From positions 62,001-126,000 of the forward strand of contig JAFCIZ010000005.1 of assembly GCA_017871115.1 (NCBI GenBank): DNA of 64,000 bases, written 5' to 3'. Position numbers and translations under genes: made by a program. Every line of letters begins with the position of its first letter. The first letter of the stretch is position 1. Positions 1-10,582 of the stretch are shown one piece after another. Origin of the DNA: Cunninghamella blakesleeana (taxonomy: Eukaryota > Mucoromycota > Mucoromycetes > Mucorales > Cunninghamellaceae). The notes beneath the pieces are model-generated. The model worked only from the letters and a program-made list of their open reading frames with translations, was not told the origin of the DNA and searched no databases.

Positions 1-88
1 AAACATTGTTTTTTTTTAATTTTTTTTTAACTGATTTTTTTTCTTTTTTTTTTATAAAAAAAAAATCATTCATTTTATTTTTGTATAG

Positions 89-1090
89 GTTAATGAACCC
101 ACTTTTCCAAATTCATTAGATTTAAATAACGTTATTAAATCATACAATGAAGCTCATCAACGTTTATTCTTGTTCGATTATGATGTAAGTACAAATAGAA
201 ATCAATATATATATATATGTATTCATCAATGATGATCAAATAAATTTTAATTTAAATCTCTTTATTTTTTTTTATAAAAATCCAGGGTACATTAACTCCT
301 ATTGTAAGTCGACCTGAAATGGCATTACCAAGTGCACCCTTATTAGACTATTTAAATAAATTATGTAAAGATCCATGTAATACGGTTTGGATTATTTCTG
401 GTCGGGATCAAAAGTTCTTACAGGATTGTTTTGGTCATTTACACGAAGTGGGTCTTAGCGCTGAACATGGTTCCTTTATGAAATTACCTGGAGAAACCCA
501 TTGGGTAGATATGCTTGAAAATATGTCGCTCGATTGGAAACAGCAAGCTATTGATATTTTTATGAAATATACAAACCAATTGCCTGGCACTGAAATGGAA
601 GAAAAAAAATCATCCATCACATGGCATTATAGAAACGCTCATAATCCTACTGCAGCGTAAGTATTTTAATAAAGGAAAAATATCTAAAATAGGAATTGTA
701 CAAAGTGAAAACGGTTTATTTATTAATATATAATTAATTTGATTGTCCAATAGATTCGAACAATCTGAACATTGCTATGAAGAAATTCAACGTATTCCTG
801 CCGTAGATATATTAGTTGGTAAAATGAATTTAGAAATCCGATCTATCTTGGTGAATAAAGGTAACGTGGTGAAACGTATTTGTGAAAAACAGAATTATGA
901 TTATATTATGTGTGCTGGGGACGATAAAACAGATGAAGATATGTTTAGAGCTTTAATCAACAATCAGCATGCTCATACCATCTTGGTCGGTCCTTCTACT
1001 AAAAAAACATTGGCTCCCTGGCATGTTGAAAATAGTTATCAAGTTGTGGATCTTTTAGGTCAATTGGTACAATCTTCAAGTTCATTATAA
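89..1090 (+). CDS. Trehalose-6-phosphate phosphatase (TPS2-like), C-terminal part
   Basis: This is the 3' part of a trehalose-phosphatase gene whose 5' exons lie left of the window. The visible exons are 89-184, 286-656 and 754-1090, joined by in-frame GT-AG introns and giving 267 residues. The split HAD motif I (FDYD|GTLTP) spans the first intron and carries the nucleophile and acid/base aspartates. The motif II region is VWIISGRD, and motif III/IV is GDDKTDEDMF near the end. The family removes phosphate from trehalose-6-phosphate in the cytosol, the last step of trehalose synthesis in stress protection. In fungi the phosphatase domain usually follows a GT20 synthase-like domain, which would be encoded upstream. 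The family is certain. Whether this is the TPS2 phosphatase or a regulatory TPS-type paralogue cannot be decided here, but the intact catalytic motifs favour an active phosphatase. Confidence 0.93.
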
Positions 1091-1761
1091 GAAAAAAAAA
1101 AAAAAAAAGGAAAATTATTATCACATTACCATTACTATTCTATTTTTTTTTTTTTTAATTTTAAATTTTTTTTTGTATGTATATATATAATATTTTCTTA
1201 AGTTTTTTTTTTTTTTTTTCTGTACAATTCATTTATATTACAGTCATTACGTATTACTATTATTATTTTTATTTTTTTTATTATTTTTTACTACTACACA
1301 CATTGATACCTCTCTTAATTATTTATTTTTTTTATTTTCTATATTTTGAAACTGACCTGATCAATAAAATATATGAAATAATCCAAAGAATCAAAAAGGA
1401 AATGATTTGTTCGATAAAAAAAGTCATTCAAATTATAATTTTCCCAATTAAAATATACCGAAAGGATTAGATTAATTTTTTAATTTTTATTGGTTGATAG
1501 ATAGATAGTCTCCCCCCCACCTACGCACACACGTAAATTTTAATGAGGGGAAAATACCCTTTATCATCATTTCTTATCTGCGCGAATCAAAATAATTTTA
1601 AACATTTCGTATTACTTGTTTTGTCCCAACTTTTTTTTTTTAATGCTTATCTTTTACATAATAAAGGTTAAAATAAGGTCTGGGATTTTTTATGCATTAT
1701 TTCCCACTACATGACTCTTTTTTTTTTCTTTTTTCTTTTTTCTTTTTTTCTTTTTCCTTAG

Positions 1762-2186
1762 TATCCAGTTACTAGAGATAGGTTACGAGAACAAATTAAA
1801 TATTTATTTGGACAAGTTTCAGGCATCAGTTTTTTGTGCACTAACCTTCTGTTACATATATTAGTTTATTATAAAAAAAAAAAAATTAATATTAAAACCA
1901 GTATTATTAACAAACTTACATAAAAATGATAAATTAAAGTGTATGTATTTTACAGTAACAAGCTTCATTTTTTTTAAATCTCTTTCTTTTCTCTTTTTCC
2001 TGTTTATTTATTTATTTATTTTTACAACAAAGCATCAAAAAAGAAGGAACTTGTTTTGTTCCCGAATTGAATAATTTTGCAGAAGGCAATATCATTCTTA
2101 AAAGTAAACGTACTGGAAATGCATTAGGATCAATTTTAATAGAACTATCACTAAATCAATTTGCACATTGGTATTTTACTTTATAA
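1762..2186 (+). pseudogene. Orphan coding-like fragments, possible gene relic
   Basis: Two open stretches have balanced amino-acid composition inside homopolymeric DNA. The first follows an acceptor-like ttag at 1758-1761 and begins YPVTRDRLREQIKYLFGQVS. The second, around 2032-2186, includes EGTCFVPELNNFAEGN and ends in TAA after a Leu-rich stretch. No start codon is visible, and no pair of GT-AG sites joins the two in a common frame. I do not recognise a family. They could be exons of a gene that has lost its ends, or chance. Confidence 0.22.
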
Positions 2187-2946
2187 TATTTGAAAGAAAG
2201 GAAAAAAATCTATACCATCAACAAGCCAATAAATATGCTTATTTAGATATCAAGCTATCATAACTGAAATTACTTTTATGATAATATAAACACTGAATAC
2301 TCTATTTAAAGTAACCAACAACTCTTATAAAGAAGATTTAAAAAGTCTATTGAATAAAAAAAAAAAAAAATGAAATTTAACTAATACAGCGGCATGTAGC
2401 ATCACAATCTGTGAAAAGAATCATCAGCAGCAAACCTTAAGCACAGTGAACATTATTGAATTAAAATATTATTATAATAACCAATGAAAAGTTATTTATA
2501 CAAAATAATACAAGATCCATAAAAATAGAATAATGGGTATATATCAATATCATGTACATGAGAGCATACTAATAGCAATGATAATAATAAAAGTAATGAT
2601 GAACAAGTATAGGATCAAAAATAGAATGAAAATATAAAATAATTTATAATGGAAAAAATTATACAAAGGTGGAAAATAAATACAAAAGATATAATGGTAA
2701 TAAAAAAAAAACCCAAACAAAACAGCAACCCAGCAAAAAAAAACAAGTCTGGAAATCAGTATACGGTATTTTTAAATATAATCAACTTTAGATACCAAAA
2801 TGGCAAAAAGTTAAAATAACAATATATCAAAAATACAACAGTTAATTTACATGAGATCTTTATTTTTTATATATACATAGATAGTGTAAGAAAGCTATTG
2901 TAGAAATCCTTTTAAAATAATTAAAAAATAGTGATTAAATGATAGG

Positions 2947-2973
<27 letters not shown>
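2947..2973. repeat. 27-bp poly(A) run
   Basis: An uninterrupted run of 27 A on the + strand, the longest homopolymer I noticed here. It lies about 750 bp beyond the stop codon of the minus-strand kinase. There is no target-site duplication to suggest a retroposed copy, so it is listed only as a simple repeat. Confidence 0.9.
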
Positions 2974-2977
<4 letters not shown>

Positions 2978-3110
2978 GTCATAGTGAAAAATACATTGTA
3001 GGGGTGATACATAAACAAAAACCTAGATAAAATGCGATTACCAAAAATTTGGATGTGACAATTATAATTCTTTGAAGAAAACGTAATATTTCATTTTTCT
3101 GAGTAATTTA

Positions 3111-3111
3111 T

Positions 3112-3146
<35 letters not shown>

Positions 3147-3204
3147 ATGTGTGTGTGTGTATGTGTGTGTGTGTATGTGTGTGTGCGTGTATATATATAT
3201 ATAT
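3111..3204. repeat. Compound (TA)n-(TG)n-(TA)n microsatellite
   Basis: About 95 bp of alternating purine-pyrimidine sequence: a TA tract, then TG repeats interrupted every few units by TATG or TGCG, then TA again. Such tracts can adopt Z-DNA or cruciform structure. This one lies in the gene-poor spacer beyond the kinase gene that ends at 3728. Confidence 0.92.
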
Positions 3205-3316
3205 TTAAAAAAAAAAGTTAGTTTAATAAAAAAAATAGATTAAAAAATTATAAATAGAATATGTGTATTTTATTTATTTATTTTCTTTACTTGCATTAGA
3301 AAATAAATGATTATCC

Positions 3317-3348
<32 letters not shown>

Positions 3349-3727
3349 TTAATCAACGCCAATTGTATTATTAAAAAAAAGATTACTATTTTTAATCCAT
3401 TGTTACATATATGTCTATCCTTCGATGATCCTTAAATCCCTTTTTTAGAGATCATCCATTCATTAAAAAAAATTATAAAACATGTAAGAAAAAAAGAAAG
3501 GTACGTGCATTATCATGCATGAAAATTAAAAATTAAAAATAATTAGAATAATGATAACAATTACTATCAATATGTATATTATATATATATATATATCTAC
3601 TTTTCATATTTTATTAAAATATAAAATATAAAGATATACGTATATATTTATATTCAATAAATATTTAATACAAACATTACAAAAGAAAAAAAAGAAATGT
3701 TAAGGGGAGAAAAGGCAATAGTAATAA

Positions 3728-4631
3728 TTAAATTTTTTGCTTTTTTAATTTTTTATGGTCATTCTCTTTTAAATGATGACGATGAGATTCACCGAATTTC
3801 GTAAGACCAAGATGACATACTTCAATAGATTGTAGCCATTTAGAATCAAGACATTGTTGAATAGACCAACGAGTTTCTGGATCAGGATCAAACATAGCAT
3901 ATAAACATTCTTTTTCATCATCACGGCATTTGCTTAGTGGTAACCAATCTCTTTGAGGGCGATGTAAACTGAAATAATCTTCGTATTTTGGATCCGAGAT
4001 ACGATGTGCTTTTAAAAATGGAATCTGTTGATATACCATACAATGCCATGTGACAGCTGAACTCCATACATCTAATTTCTTTCCATTATAAGATTTACTA
4101 TTTGTAAAGATTTCTGGACTCCAATAAGGTTCTGATCCACATTTGCCATGGCTTACTTTCATATTGCTTTCATCATCTCCATTGGTTTGAACTACATCTG
4201 CTACACCGAAATCAGTTATTTTTAATGTTCCAGTTGATGTCATAACAAGATTTTCCGGTTTGATATCTCTGGTATAAACAAATAAATAGAAATATATATA
4301 AACAAATAAAATTTAGCTCGTAAGTTTATCTATTTATGTTATCTATTTGTTTTAAATTTATATACCTATGTGCCACTCCACATTCATGCATGTGATTTAA
4401 TCCCAAGAGTAATTGTTTAAATAAGCAATCTATTTCATTATCAGTCATGTCAATATATGTAAGTACAGAAAAAACATCACCCCCAGAGCACTAAAAATAA
4501 AATAAATAAAAAAGTTTAGTTAACTTTAATTATTATTATTCCATCTACCTATTTCTCCTTTTTTTTTTTTCTTAGTTTTCTATAAAGATATCATTATATA
4601 TATATATATATATTTTTTTTTTTTCTCTCTG

Positions 4632-4662
<31 letters not shown>

Positions 4663-6002
4663 ATCATTTCGTATATACACCATATTTATTTATTTATTTA
4701 TTTTATTTTTTTTTTTTCTTAAAAAAAATCATAATATTGGAAATTTCCTTAATCAACCATCCCTATTTTATATATTCCCCAACAAATAAATTAAAATAAC
4801 TTACATATTCCATAATAGCACACCAACGATCTTTATGATCTTTAACTAAATCAAACATTTCCACAATATGAGGATGTCGTATAGCTTTACTAATACAAAA
4901 TTCACTAATCATTCTCTTTTGATAATCTTTCAATGTTTCGCTTTTATCTTGTTTTCTAAAAGCTTTGATTGCTACGATTCGTTTTTTTTTTGTATGATTC
5001 TTTTTATTATTATTTTTAAGACATGTTTTTTCAATAGGGATCCAAGAAGGGCATTCCTCCATTTCTAATAATTGAATGATAGCTGTAGCACCTTGGCCAA
5101 TAATTTTGCCTTTACGAAAACTTTTATGACCATAACGTTCATTTAAATCTTTAGGCCCATTAATAGGTGATTGTAATTGTTGATCTTGTTGTTGCTGTAA
5201 CATAGATGGCGAGGAAGCAGATAAATGAGGTGATAATAAACTAGTTGATGTGGATGAAGATGGATGTCGATGACTTTTATTTTTATTTGATTGTTCCATG
5301 TTGCCACCACCCCACGATTTTTGTCTTGAAAAAAATTTATTTCCTGATAAAATACGTTTCATTTCTGTTAACAACGGTGAATCTATAGAAATCGTAGAAG
5401 AAGTGGTTCTAGAGGATAACGGTGAGTCGGTTCCATAATATGCTGTATAAGCGGAATCAGGATGTAACTGTGATGATTGAGGCGAAGGATAAGATGAAGT
5501 GGGTGTAAGAGGTGTTATAATAGATGAATCATCGATGGTTGATATGGATGAATTATTATTATTTATATTTTGTTGTTGTTGTTCAGGTCCTGATCCCATC
5601 ACAACAGTGGCAGCAAAAGAGGACGATAATGCAACTATCCCTAAAGTAGAAGAAGAGGATGGCGAAATTGGTTTGGATAAAGTGGGTTTTCTTAATGACA
5701 ACTGACTTAATTTATGTGAGAGTGATCTTTTTTCATTTCCTTTATTTTCGTTGTTTTGTTGTGGGGTAGGTATGGTTATCGTTGGTATATCTTCATGATG
5801 TTGCTTATATTTAGGAGTTGTTTTATAATTAGTTGTTGGTGGTGGTGGTGATAAGATAATAGTTGGCTGTTCGCTAATATTAAATAATAAATTAAATAAT
5901 TAAATCATATGAATATACTAGTATTACTATTGCTATTGTTTCATATTTTATTCTTCTTCTTTGCTGTATATATCTATTTATTTTTTACCTTGTAACCGTC
6001 AT
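3728..6002 (-). CDS. HAL4/SAT4 (NPR1-type) family Ser/Thr protein kinase
   Basis: Four exons on the minus strand (6002-5989, 5873-4805, 4490-4366, 4268-3728) give 582 residues. The 14-nt first exon encodes only the first residues and restores the frame exactly. About 250 Ser/Pro/Gln-rich residues precede a kinase domain from about residue 252. It has glycine loop GQGATAI, lysine in IVAIKAF, HRDIKPEN split by the last intron, DFG, and GSEPYWSPE as the activation-loop end. The C-terminal half (KLDVWSSAVTWHCM, DPDPETRW) resembles the fungal HAL4/HAL5/NPR1 subfamily, which controls stability of plasma-membrane nutrient and potassium transporters. The disordered N-terminus also fits that group. 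Family membership rests on motif resemblance. The tiny first exon is the least certain part, and the substrates are unknown. Confidence 0.85.
4593..4662. repeat. Compound microsatellite inside a kinase intron
   Basis: An intron of the HAL4-like kinase (4491-4804) holds a TA tract, a T-run, a CT tract and a CA tract in succession. At roughly 314 nt this is one of the larger introns in the window, apparently because of these repeats. Confidence 0.85.
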
Positions 6003-6485
6003 TAGTTTATAAAAGTATATATTAATATTATGTAAGAATGGTAATTTTTAGGAAATAATAAAAAATGAAAGAAAGAAGAAAGAAAAGAAAGAAAAATCAA
6101 AATCAAAAATCAAAAAATATAGATAATAAAAGGGAGTAAGATCGGGAAATAGAAGATAGAGAGAGGAGGGGGAGTGGTTTATAATTATAATAATAATAAA
6201 AAAAGAGGGGAATCTAAAACCTTTTTAGTTTATAATTTTTATATAAAAAAGGATAATCATCATTCATTTCAATAATTATTAAAAAATAAACCCAGACCAA
6301 CTGCCTTTTTCTTAACCTTTTTTAGTAGTTTACCTTTTTAAAGCTATATTTCCATCCTGTCACTCTCCCTTATATAATATACATTTTCCAATTGTCTTAT
6401 CATTTGTTATTATGCTTTACATTGGACAACACTTTTTTTTCTTTTAAATATATATATATAAATAAAGCTAATAAAATAATATGAT
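6003..6485. other. Spacer between two minus-strand genes
   Basis: This holds the promoter side of the HAL4-like kinase and the 3' end of RPA3. It contains GA-rich stretches (6065-6180) and (TA)n tracts. I see no further gene. Confidence 0.5.
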
Positions 6486-6822
6486 TTATTGTTCAAATAT
6501 TTCTGGGCATTTTTGTGCGTATTCAACAACTTTATTGGCTAACCCTAAATCTATATATACAAATATAATATATATATATATATATGTATATATTTAAAAT
6601 AATAATAAATATATTTATCGAGTTTAATAATATTAAGAAGCGTCGGTTTCATACTTTTGTTTTAAATATATGTTTTACATACCAAAATCATTTCCAAGAT
6701 TACAAGATTTAAATTCAAATATACTATAATCCTTTTCAACACGTCCAATAACTTCCACATAATCTGTTCCCCATTGACTTTCCTATAAAAGAAGAAATTA
6801 TAGAAGAATTGTTATTAACTAA

Positions 6823-6862
<40 letters not shown>

Positions 6863-7137
6863 AATTGGCATAAATATAAAATAATAATGGCTATTTATTT
6901 TTTTTACCCCATTTAATTTTACTAATACTTGTCCTCCATCGGTAGCTTGAATAACAGCCGTTTCACCAGAAAACTATTATTGTTTTAAATTACAAGTTAA
7001 TTCTATATTCTTATTCATTTATATATATTCCTTTTTATATTCTAACATACAGAAATAATTTTGCCGGATATTCTCACTGTTTGATCTACATATTTTTCAC
7101 GGATTAAAGAGTTAATACGTGGTGTTGGTTTTTCCAT
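6486..7137 (-). CDS. RPA3: Replication protein A 14-kDa subunit (RPA3)
   Basis: Four exons (7137-7051, 6973-6908, 6782-6683, 6550-6486) encode 105 residues, the usual size of RPA3. The order of elements matches the family: a PRIN start, a VRISGKI strand, then TDGGQVLVKLN, DYVEVIGRV and FEFKSCNLGNDFGLG, ending in a helix (LANKVVEYAQ) that would join the trimerisation bundle. The protein is a single OB-fold and is the smallest subunit of the nuclear heterotrimer that binds single-stranded DNA in replication and repair. No long reading frame survives unspliced, so the gene is easily missed. It diverges from TSR2 across a 267-bp shared promoter. Confidence 0.88.
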
Positions 7138-7404
7138 TGTTCTTATGTATTTATATTATAAAATTCTAGTTGTTGTAATTTATTAATAATATAATAATAT
7201 ATTAATAATAAAGTAATAAATTAAAAATAAAAGTAAAAGTGAAAGAAGAACACGAAAAAAAGTATGCGTATTTTTGGAAGCTGCGCGGTGCGGAGAAAAA
7301 AAAGCCACGATTCTTTTTTTACTTCTTTAAAAAAATTTCAAACTTTTTTTTTCAACCACTTTCTTCATTGAATTTTTTATTTTTAATACAAAACATAGTA
7401 TATA
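7138..7404. promoter_or_regulatory. Bidirectional promoter region RPA3 / TSR2
   Basis: 267 bp separate the two divergent start codons. A short G/C-rich island at 7278-7292 (gctgcgcggtgcgg) stands out in AT-rich DNA, flanked by T-runs towards TSR2. It is the likely core of a shared promoter. I saw no exact MluI cell-cycle box. Confidence 0.4.
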
Positions 7405-8070
7405 ATGGCAGAGCATCCTAATAAAGTAGCATTTAATGAAGGTGTCAAATATGTTTTTCAATCCTGGACAGCTTTAAAACTTGCCGTAGAACAATCTTGG
7501 GGAGGTGTCGATTCCGAAGAAAAAAGAGATTGGATGATAGAGACTATAACCGATTTTTTTGGCAAAAGTAAGTGGAGAAATAAAAATAAAATAAAATAAA
7601 AAAGGGGAGGTGCTTATAAAATAAATAATCAATAGTTATATAGATGTTAAATATTAAATTATATATATATATATATATATATTTAATGATTCATAGACGG
7701 TAAAAAAGTGGATACTATAGATATTGAAGATATATTAAATCAAATCATGTTGGATGAATTTCAAACTATTCTTGAAGATGATTCAGCTTATTTAGTTGCT
7801 AAACACTTGGTAGAATTATTTAATCAATGCATTAATGGAAATTATACAGAAGTAGAAAGATTAAGAGCAAAATATCAACATCAACCTTTAGCTACATCTA
7901 ATTGTGTAAAACAGGACAGTGACGATGAAGATGAAGATGATGGTGAAGGCATGGATGAAGAAGAAGATATGGATATGGATGATAGTCAAAACGAACCTTC
8001 ATCATCTTCTAAACAAATGACTGGACCTGACGAAGATGGTTGGGAAACAGTTGTTCGTCATAAAAAATAA
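7405..8070 (+). CDS. TSR2: Pre-rRNA-processing protein TSR2
   Basis: Two exons (7405-7567, 7697-8070) give 178 residues. The N-terminal two thirds match the TSR2/WGG family: the QSWGGVDSEEK element that names the WGG domain, a following helix, then LDEFQTILEDDSAYLVA, the conserved D(D/E)S segment. The C-terminus is Asp/Glu-rich and ends in DGWETVVRHKK, a typical family ending. TSR2 is an escortin: it carries ribosomal protein eS26 to the pre-40S particle in the nucleus and is needed for 20S pre-rRNA cleavage. The start is the first ATG after a T-rich leader. The gene converges on the zinc-finger gene that ends 210 bp downstream. Confidence 0.9.
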
Positions 8071-8279
8071 TTTTTAGTTTTTTTTTAGAGGTTTTGGTTT
8101 TTTCATGTATATATATATATAAAAGAAATAGAGATTACTGTTATTATTACAATTTTGATGAATTTTTTTAATAAATGATATTATAATTTAAATTTAAAAT
8201 AAAATAAAATAAAAAAAATGAGTAAATGATTATATATGTATATATGTTTAAAAAAAATGGAATATTTAAATGAAAAGAT

Positions 8280-9288
8280 CTATTTAGATAACAAGGTTGA
8301 TTGGATTTCTTTTGCTATGGATTCTAGTTCTATTTGGTCCTTTGAGTTGGAGAGTTTGATTGATGGTTTTTGTTCTTGTACTTGTGCTTTTGGTTGGTTT
8401 TTCTTATTTACTTTCTTATTATTATTGTTATTCGTTTTCGCTTTCTTTTGCTTTTGTTTTTGCTTTTGTTTTTTGTCCGATAATGGTAATGTTGTTTGTA
8501 TTCCTGTTAATTTACTTGTCATATCGATATCATCTTCTTCATCTTCCATATTCTTTCGTTTTTTATTCTTTTTATTTTTTGTCACTTCTTCCTTTTGTAA
8601 TTGCTGTTGTTCTTCTTCTTCGTCTTCATCATAGAAATGTTGATGATTATTTACTTTCTTTTCTTCTTTTTCTTCTTCTTCGTTATAATAATGATGGTGA
8701 TGTTTACTTGCTTCCTTTTCTTCTTCTTTAGCTGCTTTTTCATCTTCCATTTTTTTAACAAGTTGTCGCTGTAATTCTTTCCAAGTCATTCCAGTACCTC
8801 CATTAATCAATTTTTTTACTCTTATTTGATCCTAAATGATTTTTGATAATATATTTCATTTAACACAGCTGTTACTTTTTTTTTTAAATATATATACATA
8901 TATACAAATATATATAATAATATACTTTACCTTTTCTTTCAAGTCTGGATATCCTCGAAATATTTCAATAGGTCGTTTTGTTAACTCTTCGGGTACTAAT
9001 TTATAATAAATAAACAATGATAAAAAATAAACAGAGAATTAATAAAATGATAAAAGAGCCGTGAAAAGCAATATATAAATAAAATATAAATAAAATACCT
9101 TTCCAACATGTAAAGTGAGACCATTGGTGAGTGCCTTTACTTTTTTTTTCTTTTTTGCTTTTACGAACTAAAGTTGCTACTCTTAATGATCTTTTAGGTA
9201 TAGCTTTAAGGCAACGAGTACACTTTGAATAATGTTGTTTTGAATATTCAATAGAATAGGTACGAATAGGCTGTTCTTCTTGTTCCAT
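8280..9288 (-). CDS. PARP-type zinc-finger protein, no catalytic domain
   Basis: Three exons (9288-9099, 8995-8931, 8831-8280) give 268 residues. Residues about 14-62 form a PARP-type zinc finger: CTRC, a basic loop, then the HFTC pair (C-x2-C ... H-x2-C). The next exon continues the fold (RPIEIFRGYPDLKEKDQIR). The remaining half is low-complexity: Lys/Glu tracts, His runs and poly-Asn/Lys, looking like a nuclear, disordered tail. This finger binds DNA nicks and ends in PARP1 and DNA ligase III. Here there is no PARP, ligase or BRCT domain. A role in DNA-damage recognition is inference. It diverges from mL50 across 278 bp. Confidence 0.78.
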
Positions 9289-9566
9289 AATAATAACAAA
9301 TCTATTTATTTAATAGGTGATTAAAATAATAATAAAAAAAAACTGGAAGGAAGAAGGACTAAAAAAAATTGCATGAAAAATAGGGTGACTTTATATCTAG
9401 GCACCAAAGTGGCTTATTGATTTTTTTTAAAGTTCAAAAAAAAATCCGCTCCCAAGGGTAATCGTTTTTTTTTTCTCCTTATTTCTCTCTTTTTTTTAAA
9501 AAATATATAAAATAAATAAATCGTTGTTATTTCATATATATATATATATATATATAATATAAAATC
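9289..9566. promoter_or_regulatory. Bidirectional promoter region, zinc-finger gene / mL50
   Basis: 278 bp between two divergent starts. It contains a slightly GC-richer stretch around 9395-9465 (ggcaccaaagtggc; cgctcccaaggg), then T-runs and a (TA)n tract immediately before the mL50 ATG. No motif is assigned. Confidence 0.35.
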
Positions 9567-10253
9567 ATGTTATCTAGAGCTATTTTACAACATACACCTT
9601 CTTCATTAAGATATATTCATACCACCAGTTTACGTTTGGCTGAAAATAATACAGGTGTATTTAGTCGATTTAATCCCTGGGCCAAAAGCGATAAAGATAC
9701 TTCAAAAAAAACAGAACAAGAAACCACCACAACTACACCAACTGAAACTATTAGTAACGTTACCTTTGATGTCGATTTTGCTGATAAGGAAGAAGTCCAA
9801 TCGTAATAAAATAGATAAATAAATAGAAAATATAATAAAAAGTATATATATATATATACATAAGTATATGAATATTTATTTATTAATTTTTTATATATAT
9901 ACTTATTTCATAGATGGAAAGCAACAACTATTATGACCGAACCCGAACAAATTGAAACATCAGTACATAGTGTAGTAATGGAACATGTAAAAGGAATTAA
10001 TGATACTAACTGGAAAGATGTATCCTTAAACGACGATATTGAAGTGAAATTTAAAGTGATTAAAGATAGTATCAAACACGTTGGTAAAGAAGTACCCAAC
10101 ATGGAATTAAATCATATATCAACAGTAAATGATCTTGTCAACTTTTTCCAACGTAAACCTACCATTCACCAAACTACTATTGAACAATTCTTTGAAGAAA
10201 ATCAATCCTCTTTACCTCGAAATTTAACTTTGGATCTTTCAAACAAAAAATAA
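9567..10253 (+). CDS. Mitochondrial large-subunit ribosomal protein mL50
   Basis: Two exons (9567-9802, 9914-10253) encode 191 residues. The N-terminus (MLSRAILQHTPSSLRYIHTT) is a basic, hydroxylated, acid-free sequence typical of a mitochondrial presequence. The C-terminal half carries the Ribosomal_L50-type element NHISTVNDLVNFFQ. The product would be a structural protein of the mitochondrial 54S large ribosomal subunit. The gene converges on the HPS1-like gene, with 329 bp between stop codons holding only A/T-rich 3' sequence. Family assignment rests on the C-terminal motif and length. Confidence 0.75.
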
Positions 10254-10582
10254 TTTTTTATTTTAATGCAACAAATATTTAATAAATATTAAAAAAAAAA
10301 AAAAAAAACAATAGATAGAAAGAAAAAAAACGCACACGCACCCTTACTTTTTTTTCAGTTATTAATGTATATTTATATCTCTTTTTCTTTTTTAACTACC
10401 TCTTGCTTTCTCATTTAAAAAAATCACTATGTACCATGATCAATTAATAAAAATAAAAAACAATTGTATAAAACAATTATATATTAAATAATGCCAAAAA
10501 TGATAATAGTAATAATAATGATAATAAAATAATAAAAGTTAAAAGAATGATAATCTAGTTATATGAATAATATGTGCTATTT

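Larger units (their letters stand above)
1091..3727. other. Gene-poor interval with orphan coding-like pieces and simple repeats
   Basis: This stretch separates the trehalose phosphatase from the 3' end of the next minus-strand gene. It is dominated by A- and T-runs, including 27 consecutive A at 2947-2973. No complete gene was found. Two short open stretches near 1762-1860 and 2035-2185 (+) look more coding-like than their surroundings and are listed separately. The strongly T-rich peptide near 1177-1470 is a low-complexity artefact. Confidence 0.6.

Noticed and set aside
1177..1470. 97-codon open stretch after the trehalose phosphatase
   Set aside because: Almost entirely Phe/Tyr/Leu/Ile from T-runs; no domain and no splice partner.
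8236..8731. Two long plus-strand open stretches over the zinc-finger gene's last exon
   Set aside because: They are antisense translations of the Lys/Glu- and His-rich tail, giving Phe/Leu/Ser runs.
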